Assembly (NCBI RefSeq): GCF_045679555.1
Contig: NC_092092.1
Span: forward strand, 6,474,653-6,538,652
DNA length: 64,000 bases
Source of the DNA: Salvelinus alpinus
Lineage: Eukaryota; Chordata; Actinopteri; Salmoniformes; Salmonidae
Direction of reading: 5' to 3'
In this document: positions 36,936-63,392 of the stretch, piece after piece
Layout of the letters: every line of letters begins with the position of its first letter
Numbering within the stretch: the first letter of the stretch is position 1
The notes under the pieces: generated by a model
What the model was told of the DNA's origin: nothing
Database searches by the model: none
Seen by the model: the letters and a program-made list of their open reading frames with translations, nothing else
Position numbers and translations under genes: made by a program

Positions 36936-38318
36936 ATGGAGTTGGGGGACCAGGGGGAGAGGGCTCCAGTATGGAGTTGGGGGACCAGGGGGAGAGGGCT
37001 CCAGTATGGAGTTGGGGGACCAGGGGGAGATGGCTCCAGTATGGAGTTGGGGTACCAGGGGGAGAGGGCTCCAGTATGGAGTTGGGGTACCAGGGGGAGA
37101 TGGCTCCAGTATGGAGTTGGGGTACCAGGGGGAGATGGCTCCAGTATGGAGTTGGGGTACCAGGGGGAGATGGCTCCAGTATGGAGTTGGGGTACCAGGG
37201 GGAGATGGCTCCAGTATGGAGTTGGGGTACCAGGGGGAGAGGGCTCCAGTATGGAGTTGGGGTACCAGGGGGAGATGGCTCCAGTATGGAGTTGGGGTAC
37301 CAGGGGGAGAGGGCTCCAGGATGGAGTTGGGGTACCAGGGGGAGATGGCTCCAGGATGGAGTTGGGGTACCAGGGGGAGATGGCTCCAGTATGGAGTTGG
37401 GGTACCAGGGGGAGATGGCTCCAGTATGGAGTTGGGGTACCAGGGGGAGATGGCTCCAGTATGGAGTTGGGGTACCAGGGGGAGATGGCTCCAGTATGGA
37501 GTTGGGGTACCAGGGGAGATGGCTCCAGTATGGAGTTGGGGTACCAGGGGGAGATGGCTCCAGTATGGAGTTGGGGTACCAGGGGGAGATGGCTCCAGTA
37601 TGGAGTTGGGGTACCAGGGGGAGATGGCTCCAGTATGGAGTTGGGGTACCAGGGGGAGAGGGCTCCAGTATGGAGTTGGGGTCCCAGGGGGAGATGGCTC
37701 CAGTATGGAGTTGGGGTACCAGGGGGAGATGGCTCCAGTATGGAGTTGGGGTACCAGGGGGAGATGGCTCCAGTATGGAGTTGGGGTACCAGGGGGAGAG
37801 GGCTCCAGTATGGAGTTGGGGTCCCAGGGGGAGATGGCTCCAGTATGGAGTTGGGGTACCAGGGGGAGATGGCTCCAGTATGGAGTTGGGGTACCAGGGG
37901 GAGATGGCTCCAGTATGGAGTTGGGGTCCCAGGGGGAGATGGCTCCAGTATGGAGTTGGGGTACCAGGGGGACATGGCTCCAGTATGGAGTTGGGGGACC
38001 AGGGGGAGATGGCTCCAGTATGGAGTTGGGGGACCAGGGGGAGATGGCTCCAGTATGGAGTTGGGGTACCAGGGGGAGATGGCTCCAGTATGGAGTTGGG
38101 GTACCAGGGGGAGATGGCTCCAGTATGGAGTTGGGGTACCAGGGGGAGATGGCTCCAGTATGGAGTTGGGGTCCCAGGGGGAGATGGCTCCAGTATGGAG
38201 TTGGGGGACCAGGGGGAGATGGCTCCAGTATGGAGTTGGGGGACCAGGGGGAGATGGCTCCAGTATGGAGTTGGGGTACCAGGGGGAGATGGCTCCAGTA
38301 TGGAGTTGGGGGGCCAGA
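36933..38318. repeat. 35-bp minisatellite, about 39 copies (1.4 kb)
   Basis: Unit ccagtatggagttggggtac then cagggggagatggct. All three plus frames and at least one minus frame are open for hundreds of codons because the unit has no stops; no gene. Confidence 0.96.
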
Positions 38319-38772
38319 CCCTGGTCTCTACACAATGAGAACAGTCTTTACAACAGATACTGTCTGCTGTGAATTATTAGTGTCTTTCATATGAATCCTA
38401 ACCTTGTGACTCATTCCATACATCTGTGATTTGTCATTATTGCAGTAATTGAATAATAAAGTTGACTCGTTTTGAAGAAATGTAAAAGTCTTTACTTTGA
38501 TATGAATAATTCCACGACACACCCCAAATGGGGCCTGGTCTAAAGTGATGCACTACACAGGGAGCCATGTGGGACAGAGCCTAAATGGTTATGTTCAAAC
38601 TGACTTGTGGAGGAAGTCGTTGTTCAGCTGAGATGTCGAGCAAGGGGTTGCCCATCCCAAACCGAGCATTTCACTGTGGAGAGAAAAGCAGAAAATCATG
38701 GCTCAGAAATCCTTTTCTTCCCACTCCAGTTGTCCTCATCCCCATGCCTGGTGTGAAAAAAATAGTAAATAA
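38319..38772. other. Mostly unique spacer
   Basis: A worn copy of the palindromic repeat is possible at 38521-38577 (caccccaaatggggcctggt, ccatgtgggacag). No gene seen. Confidence 0.4.
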
Positions 38773-38966
38773 AATATACCACGGCTAAGGGCTGTTCTGA
38801 GGCACTCCGCTTTGCGTCGTGCTTGGACACAGCCCTTAGCCGTGGTATATTGGCCATATATCACAAACCTCTGACATAATTAGAGCAGTAAAAATAAATG
38901 TTTTGTCATACCCACGGTTGTCAGCCAATCAGCATTCAGGGCTCGAACCACCCAGTTTATAATGCA
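38773..38966. mobile_element. MITE-like repeat with 23-bp perfect hairpin arms
   Basis: Arms at 38773-38795 and 38829-38851 (aatataccacggctaagggc continuing tgt, and its exact complement) flank a 33-bp loop. The following part (cagccaatcagcattcaggg, cgaaccacccagtttataat) is shared with copies at 43093 and 54891. Confidence 0.8.
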
Positions 38967-39586
38967 TTTTATTTGTGACAGTGTAATAGTCCCCGTGTTT
39001 CTGTGGCGGCTCGGTTACCGGCAGAGATCACTTGTGGTTGACCTATGCTCCTCACAGAGTGAAAGGGTCAAGTCTGTCATCTGAGACGTTTCTCTGTGAG
39101 CCAAAAGTGAGAGACACCAGGCATCCATCCACAGTAAACACTAGGCAGAGGCCCAAATAATGCATCTCGCGCTCAAATCATTCTATCAAACTAAAACCAT
39201 ATCTTCTGTGAACTGTCAACAGTCTGATCTCCAGATAAGAGGAGAAGAGGGTAGGAGTGCTGATATAGGATAATGTGTGCCTTTTATGATCAGAAATGAA
39301 TAAGATTACATAGAGAGGGAGGACCTGATCCTTGAGCAGCACTTGTGGAGTTCAATTGTCACCTATAACAGCAGAAGGCCGTTATGTCACCATAATGTTA
39401 TCCAGACACGCACACAAAGAACAACCCTGAAACGCATGCCAGTGAAACCTTCATAATAGAGTTGAACACCGTATGATAATGGACAGTGAGTGAACGTTAC
39501 ACGTATTTTTAAAACAATCACACACTTTGAAAGATTGTGTTATCTTTGACGTTTCATAGCTGGTTATGGTCTGCTCTTATTTATTT
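38967..39586. other. Unique region, no gene seen
   Basis: No exon or repeat recognised. Confidence 0.45.
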
Positions 39587-39785
39587 CCCCTTTATTTAAC
39601 TAGGCAGGACAGTTAAGAACAAATTCTTATTTTCAATGACGGCCTACCGGGGAACAGTGGGTTAACTGCCTTGTTCAGGGGCAGAACAAACAGATTTGTA
39701 CCTTGTCAGCTCGGGGATTCGATCTTGCAACCTTTCGGTTACTAGTCCAACGCTCTAACCACTAGGCTACCATGCCGCCCCTACA
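39587..39785 (-). mobile_element. tRNA-derived SINE
   Basis: On the minus strand it starts ggggcggcatggtagcctag, with A-box-like tagcctagtggttagagcg and B-box-like ggttgcaagatcgaatccc, then a body with cagttaacccactgttcccc and a tail ttaactgtcctgcctagtta then aataaagg. Such elements are transcribed by RNA polymerase III and moved by LINE machinery. Its head is continuous with the 32/33-bp array. Confidence 0.88.
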
Positions 39786-41403
39786 CTCTAACCACTAGGC
39801 TACCTGCCGCCCCTACACACTAACCACTAGGCTACCTGCCGCCCCTACACTCTAACCACTAGGCTACCTGCCGTCCCTACACTCTAACCACTAGGCTACC
39901 TGCCGCCCCTACACTCTAACCACTAGGCTACCATGCCGCCCCTACACTCTAACCACTAGGCTACCATGCCGCCCCTACACTCTAACCACTAGGCTACCTG
40001 CCGTCCCTACACTCTAACCACTAGGCTACCATGCCGCCCCTACACTCTAACCACTAGGCTGCCTGCCGCCCCTACACTCTAACCACTAGGCTACCATGCC
40101 GCCCCTACACTCTAACCACTAGGCTACCTGCCGCCCCTACACTCTAACCACTAGGCTACCTGCCGCCCCTCCACTCTAACCACTAGGCTACCATGCCGCC
40201 CCTACACTCTAACCACTAGGCTACCTGCCGCCCCTACACTCTAACCACTAGGCTGCCATGCCGCCCCTACACTCTAACCACTAGGCTACCTGCCGCCCCT
40301 ACACTCTAACCACTAGGCTACCATGCCGCCCCTACACTCTAACCACTAGGCTACCTGCCGCCCCTACACTCTAACCACTAGGCTACCCTGCCGCCCCTAC
40401 ACTCTAACCACTAGGCTACCTGCCGCCCCAACGCTCTAACCACTAGGCTACCATGCCGCCCCTACACTCTAACCACTAGGCTGCCATGCCACCCCTACAC
40501 TCTAACCACTAGGCTACCCTGCCGCCCCTACACACTAACCACTAGGCTACCTGCCGCCCCTACACTCTAACCACTAGGCTGCCATGCCGCCCCTACACTC
40601 TAACCACTAGGCTACCCTGCCGCCTCTACACTCTAACCACTAGGCTACCTGCCGCCTCTACACTCTAACCACTAGGCTGCCTGCCGCCCCTACACTCTAA
40701 CCACTAGGCTACCTGCCGTCCCTACACTCTAACCACTAGGCTACCTGCCTCCCCTACACTCTAACCACTAGGCTACCTGCCGCCCCTACACTCTAACCAC
40801 TAGGCTACCTGCCGCCCCTACACTCTAACCACTAGGCTGCCATGCCACCCCTACACTCTAACCACTAGGCTACCCTGCCGCCCCTACACTCTAAACACTA
40901 GGCTGCCATGCCGCCCCTACACTCTAACCACTAGGCTACCTGCCGCCCCTACACTCTAACCACTAGGCTACCTGCCGCCCCTACGCTCTAACCACTAGGC
41001 TACCATGCCGCCCCTACGCTCTAACCACTAGGCTACCATGCCGCCCCTACACTCTAACCACTAGGCTACCTGCCGCCCCTACACTCTAACCACTAGGCTA
41101 CCTGCCGCCCCTACACTCTAACCACTAGGCTACCTGCCGCCCCTACACTCTAACCACTAGGCTACCTGCCGCCCCTACACTCTAACCACTAGGCTACCTG
41201 CCGCCCCTACACTCTAACCACTAGGCTACCATGCCGCCCCTACGCTCTAACCACTAGGCTACCTGCCGCCCCTACGCTCTAACCACTAGGCTGCCTGCCG
41301 CCCCTACGCTCTAACCACTAGGCTACCTGCCGCCCCTACACTCTAACCACTAGGCTACCTGCCGCCCCTACACTCTAACCACTAGGCTACCATGCCGCCC
41401 CTA
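39770..41403. repeat. 32/33-bp minisatellite made from the SINE head, about 50 copies (1.6 kb)
   Basis: Unit gccgcccctacactctaacc then actaggctacc(at/t). On the minus strand each unit carries taggctagtggttagag-like A-box sequence of the adjoining SINE. Variation is confined to atg/t, acactc/acgctc and ctacc/ctgcc. Confidence 0.96.
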
Positions 41404-41472
41404 TGACAAGACAAGACAACAACTGACCCTCAAGTCCCTCAGTGTCTCATCCCAAGTCATTCCCTAAAAACA

Positions 41473-41550
41473 TGTCCATAGGGTACATAGGGTACATAGG
41501 GTACATAGGGTCCATAGGGTACATAGGGTACATAGGGTACATAGGGTATA
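41473..41550. repeat. 9-bp repeat, about 8 copies
   Basis: Unit tacataggg (one tccataggg). Not the vertebrate telomere repeat. Confidence 0.93.
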
Positions 41551-42260
41551 GCCTATCACTGATGTTCCAGTCACTTTCCTTTGGGTTCTAACCACTCTCA
41601 CTGGAATGACATGCCAAATGCCACAGAATATACAATAATGGGTATTTTCTTCACAGTAATTGAATGATCTTATCTTGCAGTAGTCATCGTGTTGATTCTG
41701 GCTGTAGCCAGACAAAGTGGTTAAGCTCCTACTCCATTTCAATCTGCAGTATATAAACTGTGGTAGCAGCATGTTTTGTTGTTTTTTTTTGCATATATTT
41801 TCACTTTAACTGGGATCTCCTTTACTACTGTTTCCAAAACTGATTGGCTCGAACTGCAGTGGGCTGGGCAATGACTTTTCTTTTCTCCGAGGTATGTGGT
41901 TGGCTGCACACAACTATTTTGTGGATCCTTACTAGCATGTTTACATATATAAACAAATACACGAGACCTCGTAGATATCGATCAAAAGACTCAGCCTTGC
42001 CTTAACTTGATACTTTGTTGCAAGTTCTGATTAATAGGCGATGTGCAATGTATCCAATTTTTGTGTTCAGGGATACCAAGTTTGGACCATCATGGCCACC
42101 ATATAAACATTATGGTGCTCTCTGATACAATAACTGATGCAGCAGCATTGATGATGGGTGTAATCGCATAGATGTTCCATAAGAGTGCGTCTCAGAACAA
42201 TATATTTCGCTAATCAATACTTAATGACACGCGTTAAGAGTTTCACATGGAAATTCTTAC
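41551..42260. other. Unique region, no clear gene
   Basis: Non-repetitive; no convincing exon. Adjoins the possible first exon at 42392. Confidence 0.4.
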
Positions 42261-42391
42261 CATTCTTGCTAGCTGCCCACCCATCTCTGAGTTTGACAAA
42301 GCATCACTACCAAGACATAATTTAGCAGCGTTTCACATACACATCTGAGGACTGACTTTCGAGATATAACGTTAGCTTGTGACACACTTAC

Positions 42392-42490
42392 CCGAGTGCT
42401 TTAATCTGTCACTCAGCCTTTCTCCACGTCGAGCTCCTCAACCGAACTCATCTTCTCTGCAGCCACTCGGACTCCAGACTGGACAGGAGG
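42392..42490 (-). other. Possible 5' exon of a neighbouring minus-strand gene
   Basis: A strong donor (cactcgg|gtaagtgtg on minus) closes a locally CpG-containing segment, and a CCAAT word lies upstream near 42,510. Inside, ATG at 42449-42451 opens MSSVEELDVEKG and stops at 42413, so the segment would be 5' UTR with a short upstream frame or a wrong guess. About 95 bp downstream, aactcag|agATGGGTGGGC ends at another donor (aagaatg|gtaagaat), a possible tiny second exon. In human the order is VCL, AP3M1, ADK with VCL and ADK in the same direction, so adk is one candidate, but no adk coding sequence was recognised. Confidence 0.25.
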
Positions 42491-43092
42491 AAACAAACTA
42501 CCGTTTTATTGGACTAAAATCTAATTGAGAACGCGTGCTGGCTTGATATATTGCCTGAATTAAAACATTTGTGACTCGCAATTCCAGAGTGAGACAGCTA
42601 TGATTTTTGATTCATAATCAATCAAATGTAGGTAACTAATACTGCTTTCACCTGCACAGGTGTAACGGTTGCGTTTGAACATTTGTACATGTGCACCAAT
42701 AATTAACATTTTCCTCACTTAAAATTCCAAGGGAAACACTGACCAAAAACGATGGTTTCTACCCTGTCAAAATAAACCACAGTACATTTATCCCACTGGT
42801 ATTCAATTTAACATGCATATGGTTCCTGACCTGCTTCTACTTGGCTCATGTGGAACATCAGCACTTCATGATGTTGAAGATTACAATTTCAAAAATCATT
42901 TAAATTAATTTACATGGCAGAACACAATTGATCTCTGAATTGCGTAACGAATAAAAAACAAAGAATACATGCATGATAGTGTCGGTTGTTAGAAGTTGGC
43001 TGTCTGATTAACTTCATTATCGTTCTGTTCTTGCTCTGACAGGCCTGAGTTTGTGTGAATGGCGTTTTTCCCCGTCAAAAGTTATAATTAAA

Positions 43093-43290
43093 CAATAAGG
43101 CACGAGGGGGTGTTGTATATTGTCCATATACCACAAACCCCCGAGGTGCCTTATTGCTATTATAAACTGGTTACCAACGTAATTAAAGTAGTAAAACGAA
43201 ATGTTTTGTCATACACGTGGTATATGGTCTAATATACCATGGCTTTCAGCCAATCAGAATTCAGGGATCAATCCAACCAGTTTATAATGA
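43093..43290. mobile_element. MITE-like repeat (same family as 38773)
   Basis: Contains an inverted pair (aaacaataaggcac ... gtgccttattgc), ccatataccacaaacccccg and ccaatcagaattcagggatc. Ends near gtttataatga. Confidence 0.75.
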
Positions 43291-43514
43291 TTGATTGGTA
43301 GTGGTAGGAAGTTCAAGTTGTAAGACTGGAGCAGATGGTAGCAGCGTGACGTGGCCCCTAGACACTGATCTTGTGTCAGTTTTGCATTCTTCTCACTAAA
43401 GGTTAAGTTTAGTATTGGGAGAGTGGGATCTGATCCTACATCTGTACCGAAGGGAAACTTCACCTCGACGCATGGAGATGATTGGCAAACTGGAGGCATA
43501 GTTGGGTTCTTCTC

Positions 43515-44032
43515 TCAAATAAAAATGTTATTGGTCGCATACACATATTTAGCACACGTTCTTGCGGGTGTAGTAAAATGCTTGTGTTCTTAGCTCCAAC
43601 AGTGCAATAGTATCAAACAATTCACACAAATCTAAACGTAAAATAATGGAATTAAGAGATATTAGGACGAGCAATGTCGGAGTGGCATTGATTAAAATAC
43701 AGTAGAATACAGTATATACATATGAAATGAGTAAAACAGTATGTAAACATTAAAGTGACTAGCGATTCCATTATTAAAGTGACTAGCGATTCCATTATTA
43801 AAGTGACCAGTGTTCCATTATTAAAGTGACCAGTGTTCCATTATTAAAGTGACCAGTGTTCCATTATTAAAGTGACCAGTGTTCCATTATTAAAGTGACC
43901 AGTGTTCCATTATTAAAGTGACCAGTGTTCCAATATTAAAGTGACCAGTGTTCCATTATTAAAGTGACCAGTGTTCCATTATTAAAGTGACCAGTGTTCC
44001 ATTATTAAAGTGACCAGTGATTCCATGTCTAT
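43515..44032 (+). mobile_element. Dispersed salmonid repeat with internal tandem expansion
   Basis: Starts caaataaaaatgttattggt, with cgcatacacatatttagcac and gtgtagtaaaatgcttgtgt, a pattern common in salmonid genomes (from memory). Its 3' part becomes the 23-bp array. Confidence 0.65.
43752..44024. repeat. 23-bp minisatellite inside the dispersed repeat, about 12 copies
   Basis: Unit aaagtgaccagtgttccatt plus att; outermost units differ (actagcgattcc at the left, agtgattcc at the right) and look like the unexpanded ancestor. Confidence 0.93.
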
Positions 44033-44188
44033 GTACACAGGGCAGAAGCCTCTAAAGGTGCAGAGTCAATTAACTGTTGAGAGCGCCATGTGTTAAACCT
44101 TTCACTACCGGGTTGTAACAAGTACTGTGTTATAAACCTCTCACTGGTGTGAACAATACCAAGAAGCAGGACTTTTATATAATTTGAA

Positions 44189-44420
44189 GGCTCCCGAGTG
44201 GCGCAGCGGTCTAAGGCTAGAGGCGCCACTACAGACCCTGGTTCGATCCCGGACTGTATCACAACTTGCGGAGATCAGGAGTCACATAGGGTGGCACACA
44301 ATTGGCCCAGCGTCATCCGGGTTAGGGGAGGGTTTGGCCGGGGTAGGCCGTCATTGTAAAATAAGAATTAGTTCTTAACTGACTTTCCTAGTTTAAAAAA
44401 AAGGTCAAATAAATAAACTT
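44189..44420 (+). mobile_element. tRNA-derived SINE
   Basis: Starts ggctcccgagtggcgcagcg (A box tggcgcagcgg), B box ggttcgatccc, body ggcccagcgtcatccgggtt and gtaggccgtcattgtaaaat, tail aaataaataaa. A short piece after the A box found in other copies seems deleted here. It lies about 150 bp beyond the likely end of vcl. Confidence 0.9.
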
Positions 44421-44570
44421 TATTTTTTAAATCTTAGAAACTGAATGAAACGTGATCCTTCCCTTTAGGCTGTACCCATCTTATATCACAAACATGTTTC
44501 TGAACAAAAGGATGATGCATTGAGTAGAGTTTACTACAAAACATAATTTCCTGTAAATGAAAAAACAACA

Positions 44571-44594
44571 TTTATTGCAATCAATCTTTTTATT
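44571..44594 (-). promoter_or_regulatory. Two tandem polyadenylation signals for vcl
   Basis: AATAAA occurs at 44589-44594 and 44571-44576 when read on the minus strand, about 1.8 kb after the vcl stop. Their position after the last exon and before a SINE makes them the best candidates; other AATAAA-like words occur in the AT-rich UTR. Confidence 0.45.
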
Positions 44595-44901
44595 ACAGGG
44601 CCCATCAGATGGTTTTGTAGGGTCTCAATATCGTACACATTCAAACTGCGCTGGGATTATTCAGACACAAAAGAAAACATTTCAAAACTTCAACCGTTTG
44701 TACCAGCTGTGTAAGGTTTAGTGTAGCTTGAAGATATGAGAGGAAGAGAAGGCTGATATCTCATCACCAGTTTCATGTGACATTAAACTTAAACACATTG
44801 GTGGTCTCCCGGATTAAACCTAGTCCTAGAGACAACCCCCCTCCCCCCAAAAAACAGATTTTTTTGTCCAGTACTAGACTTTAATCTGTTACCTCTTTAT
44901 C

Positions 44902-44963
44902 CGCCAGGCTCTTTGTCCCCCAGGCTCTTTGTCCCCCAGGCTCTTTGTCCCCCAGACCCAGAC
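44902..44963. repeat. 16-bp repeat, about 4 copies
   Basis: Unit ccaggctctttgtccc in the presumed vcl 3' UTR. Confidence 0.9.
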
Positions 44964-46270
44964 TCTTTATCTTCAAAGCATTTGCTGTATCACTCATTAA
45001 TCTTTCACCACATTAGGTCAAGACACAGTTTAAACATTACAGTATAGCTGGCCTCTAGTCAGGCTAAAACATGGAGACTAGCTTGCAATAGGTTTCACTG
45101 AGAAGTACAGAGTATAGAGCACCAGACCTAAGGCAGACCTAAGGCCTACATGTAATCTCAATGCAACAATGTGAGCAACAACAAAATAATCAAGCCAGAA
45201 ACTAAAAGAGCTGAAAGCCAGTATCTTAAACAGATATTTGTGAAAGTTCTAAGTTAATAAGACCTTCTCTACCCAATGTGTCCGAAGAGCTAGTCATTAT
45301 GTTTCCAATATTGCAGATATAATAAACCCCAAGACAGAAAAAGTTAATTGGTGGAACAAACTTAGCATGAGTTTCAGGCTGTTTAGTGCTATCACACCGA
45401 CTCATTGTCATGGCACAATCAAGTAGATGTAAATACCACAAACAGATTCGGGACCAGGCTAGAAAAAACTCTTTGGCAGTACTGACAATAAAAAATAAAA
45501 TAAAAATATTAGCTACAAAAAACATCACACCATTTAATAAAAATGTAGAACAAGGAACAGTGCTTATTTGTTAGTTTCTATAACATAGTGTAACACCACT
45601 GAATAGTCTATTATATGTGTGTGTAGAACAGAATATTATAATATATACTTGAACTCACTCCCATTGAGTTGGATCAGATGTGCTTTGTCCTAGCGAAGGT
45701 GAACACATTGCAGATAGTGAATTAAAGGACCAGTATACAGATATAAAAAAGGCCTTCCAAGGAAAAAATCTTAATAATATTCTAATTTTTCAACTTAGGA
45801 GGTCCTCTTCTCACCATTGTATGTTTAACTGAGACTAGTACTTAAACTTTACTGTATACGAAAAGAAAAAATATATACCTGGGATTTCTCATAAGATCTT
45901 AAAACACATTTTATTTCTTTTTTTATATATATATATTTTATTTTTTTACATACAATTAGAAGAAAAAAATTGCAAGTAAGAATCATTCTGAACCATGTTA
46001 TAGTTGCATTGGATAGTCCCCTACTTTATATTTTAACAAAACTGTCACTGTTTACAGACAAGTATGGGATTGACATGGCCTGATAAATAGTGTATTCAGT
46101 ATTAACTCCGGGTTGTTACCCTAATCAGGCAGGCTTATTAAAAGTGGTAGTATTCATTCATTGTAGCTTGGAATTAGTATGTATGTGTTTGTCAAATCTA
46201 CTGCTCAGAGAGTCTGTCTGTTTTCTTCTGACCACCCTGGGCTTTGGGCAGAGGAACAGAATAATTGTGT

Positions 46271-46386
46271 GTCCCCAATGGCACCCTATTCCTCATAAAA
46301 GTATACCGCACCACCTTTAACCAGAGACGTACGGATCCTGGTCAAAAGTATTGCACTACATAGGGAATAGAGTGTCATTGGGGACC
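46271..46386. mobile_element. Palindromic MITE-like repeat in vcl 3' UTR
   Basis: Ends are inverted (gtccccaatggcaccctatt at the left; its partner at the right ends tcattggggacc). The middle holds the diverged pair typical of this family (gcactacat and tggtcaaaagta). The copy ends about 24 bp before the stop codon on the plus strand, so it would be transcribed at the start of the 3' UTR. Confidence 0.7.
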
Positions 46387-46409
46387 GCAATTTAACAAAC
46401 AGTCTCTTC

Positions 46410-61806
<15,397 letters not shown>

Positions 61807-62428
61807 CTTTAGGGTCAACAACAGGGTCAGGGGAGACAACATGCATGAATAACTAATAACTTTTGGTCTAGAACTTCCCCCCAAAAAACATTTTTGAAAA
61901 AGACTGAAATTAGGCACATTTGGACTTTGTACTACAGCATATACAGGGATTGTCATATACAAATAATTGTGTCAGAAACTGAGGCAATGATTTGCCTAAT
62001 GATGATTCCTTTTTAAGGTAACCCTTCTGTAGTTTAATATATATCTTCAGAGTAAGGTAATGGCATGTCTGTCAAGGAGCCAGATCTTGCAGCATGTGTT
62101 TGGAGTTTGAGCAATCTCATGCTATTATTTGCCTGCTTGGGGAATTCATTAATGTGATGATGACTGATGAACATGAGCTCAGCATTCACACAGATGAACA
62201 CATGGATCATGACGTTAGATACGGCAAAGACATGACATCCCCCATGATCACAACCATTACAGCACACACACAACTCTGCAAAAAGCTGTCTCACACACAC
62301 ACCAGATATTATCTGTACCTCAGATGTACAGCATTGCTGTTATTCATTAACCTCTGGCAGTCAGCAACACACAACTGTAAAAATGCACATGCTGTTTTAA
62401 AATCAAATCACTTTCCACAGTCGTGTGA

Positions 62429-62543
62429 GTTCCAAATGGCACCCTATTACCTACTGTACATAGTGCACTACTTTTGATCAGTGCCCTATAGGTTCTTGTC
62501 AGAAGTAGTGTACTATATAGTCAATAGGGTGCCATTTGGAACC
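62429..62543. mobile_element. Palindromic MITE-like repeat
   Basis: Ends gttccaaatggcaccctatt and its complement caatagggtgccatttggaac pair almost perfectly; interior pair tagtgcactacttttgatca and gtcagaagtagtgtactata. Confidence 0.85.
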
Positions 62544-63247
62544 CGATGTCAATACGGGTGTTGTTTCACATCATAAAAAGCCCATCTACTGTGACTGTCC
62601 CATTGTGTCTCAATCTGGAAGGGATGGAAATACAACAAATATAAAAGAGACGGCTTGACAACGAGTCTATTCATCAGCCAAGAGTTGGGACAGAGCTGTT
62701 ATACACAACATGTGGCAGAGTGAGACACACAGGGAGATGCTTTTCCAGGAGTTTGCATGATAGGCTATACAAGGACACTGTAGCCTTTGAATGACTTTAC
62801 GCAGTTTATGACGTTTTACTCCATGAAGGACATCTATCCAGATACACAAGTGACGGTTCTACCTGCTACTAGTCATGTGAGTTTATAGCCTTCGTCCTTC
62901 GGGGACAAGAACAGATCTATTCCATTCTGCATGTCCACATCACTGAACTAATAAATGTAACTCAACAAAGGGAGGACTCTGCAGCAGCAAACAACCAGAA
63001 GCCTTGAGAACTATGCAAATGTTACAACATGTTGCAAAATATCTGGTTTGCATGTTACGTAACAATAATAATATTATTATACCTCCAAGATAAAACATTT
63101 TTGTCAAAGAAAAGGACGACAATGATAACCAGCCTATTGGTGGGATTTACCACAGTATTAAGACGGAAGATTGAGCAAAGTCAAAGTTGAACTTTGGAAA
63201 TGACTGTGTGTTGGTGCCATCAGCCTGGAAGTGAACAGCAGTGTAAA

Positions 63248-63392
63248 GTCCAAAATGGAACCCTGTTCCCTATATAGTGCACTACTTTCAACCAGGACCC
63301 AGTCAGAAGTAGTGCACTGCACAGGAAATGCACAGGAAACCGCACAGGAAATGCACAGGAAACTGCACAGGAAATAGGGTGCCATTTGGGAC
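63248..63392. mobile_element. Palindromic MITE-like repeat with internal tandem expansion
   Basis: Ends gtccaaaatggaaccctgtt and aatagggtgccatttgggac. Between the interior pair and the right arm, a 14-16 bp word (cacaggaaatgcacagg, caggaaaccg) is repeated about five times, as an early-stage array. Confidence 0.85.

Larger units (their letters stand above)
44560..46409 (-). other. vcl: Probable vcl 3' UTR
   Basis: About 1.85 kb of AT-rich sequence follows the stop codon without tandem arrays (apart from four 16-bp units near 44,900) until two AATAAA signals. The end is inferred from those signals; no transcript evidence is available. It includes a palindromic MITE-like copy just after the stop codon (46271-46386). 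Confidence 0.55.

Noticed and set aside
36936-38394. Several frames of more than 450 codons on both strands
   Set aside because: 35-bp stop-free array; three plus frames are open together.
39770-41403. CRISPR-like or tRNA gene cluster
   Set aside because: Repeats are contiguous with no unique spacers, and only the A-box half of a tRNA-like SINE head is present.
41473-41550. Interstitial telomere repeat
   Set aside because: The unit is tacataggg (9 bp), not TTAGGG.
44189-44270. tRNA gene
   Set aside because: A and B boxes are present but anticodon arm is not, and the sequence continues as a SINE body and tail.
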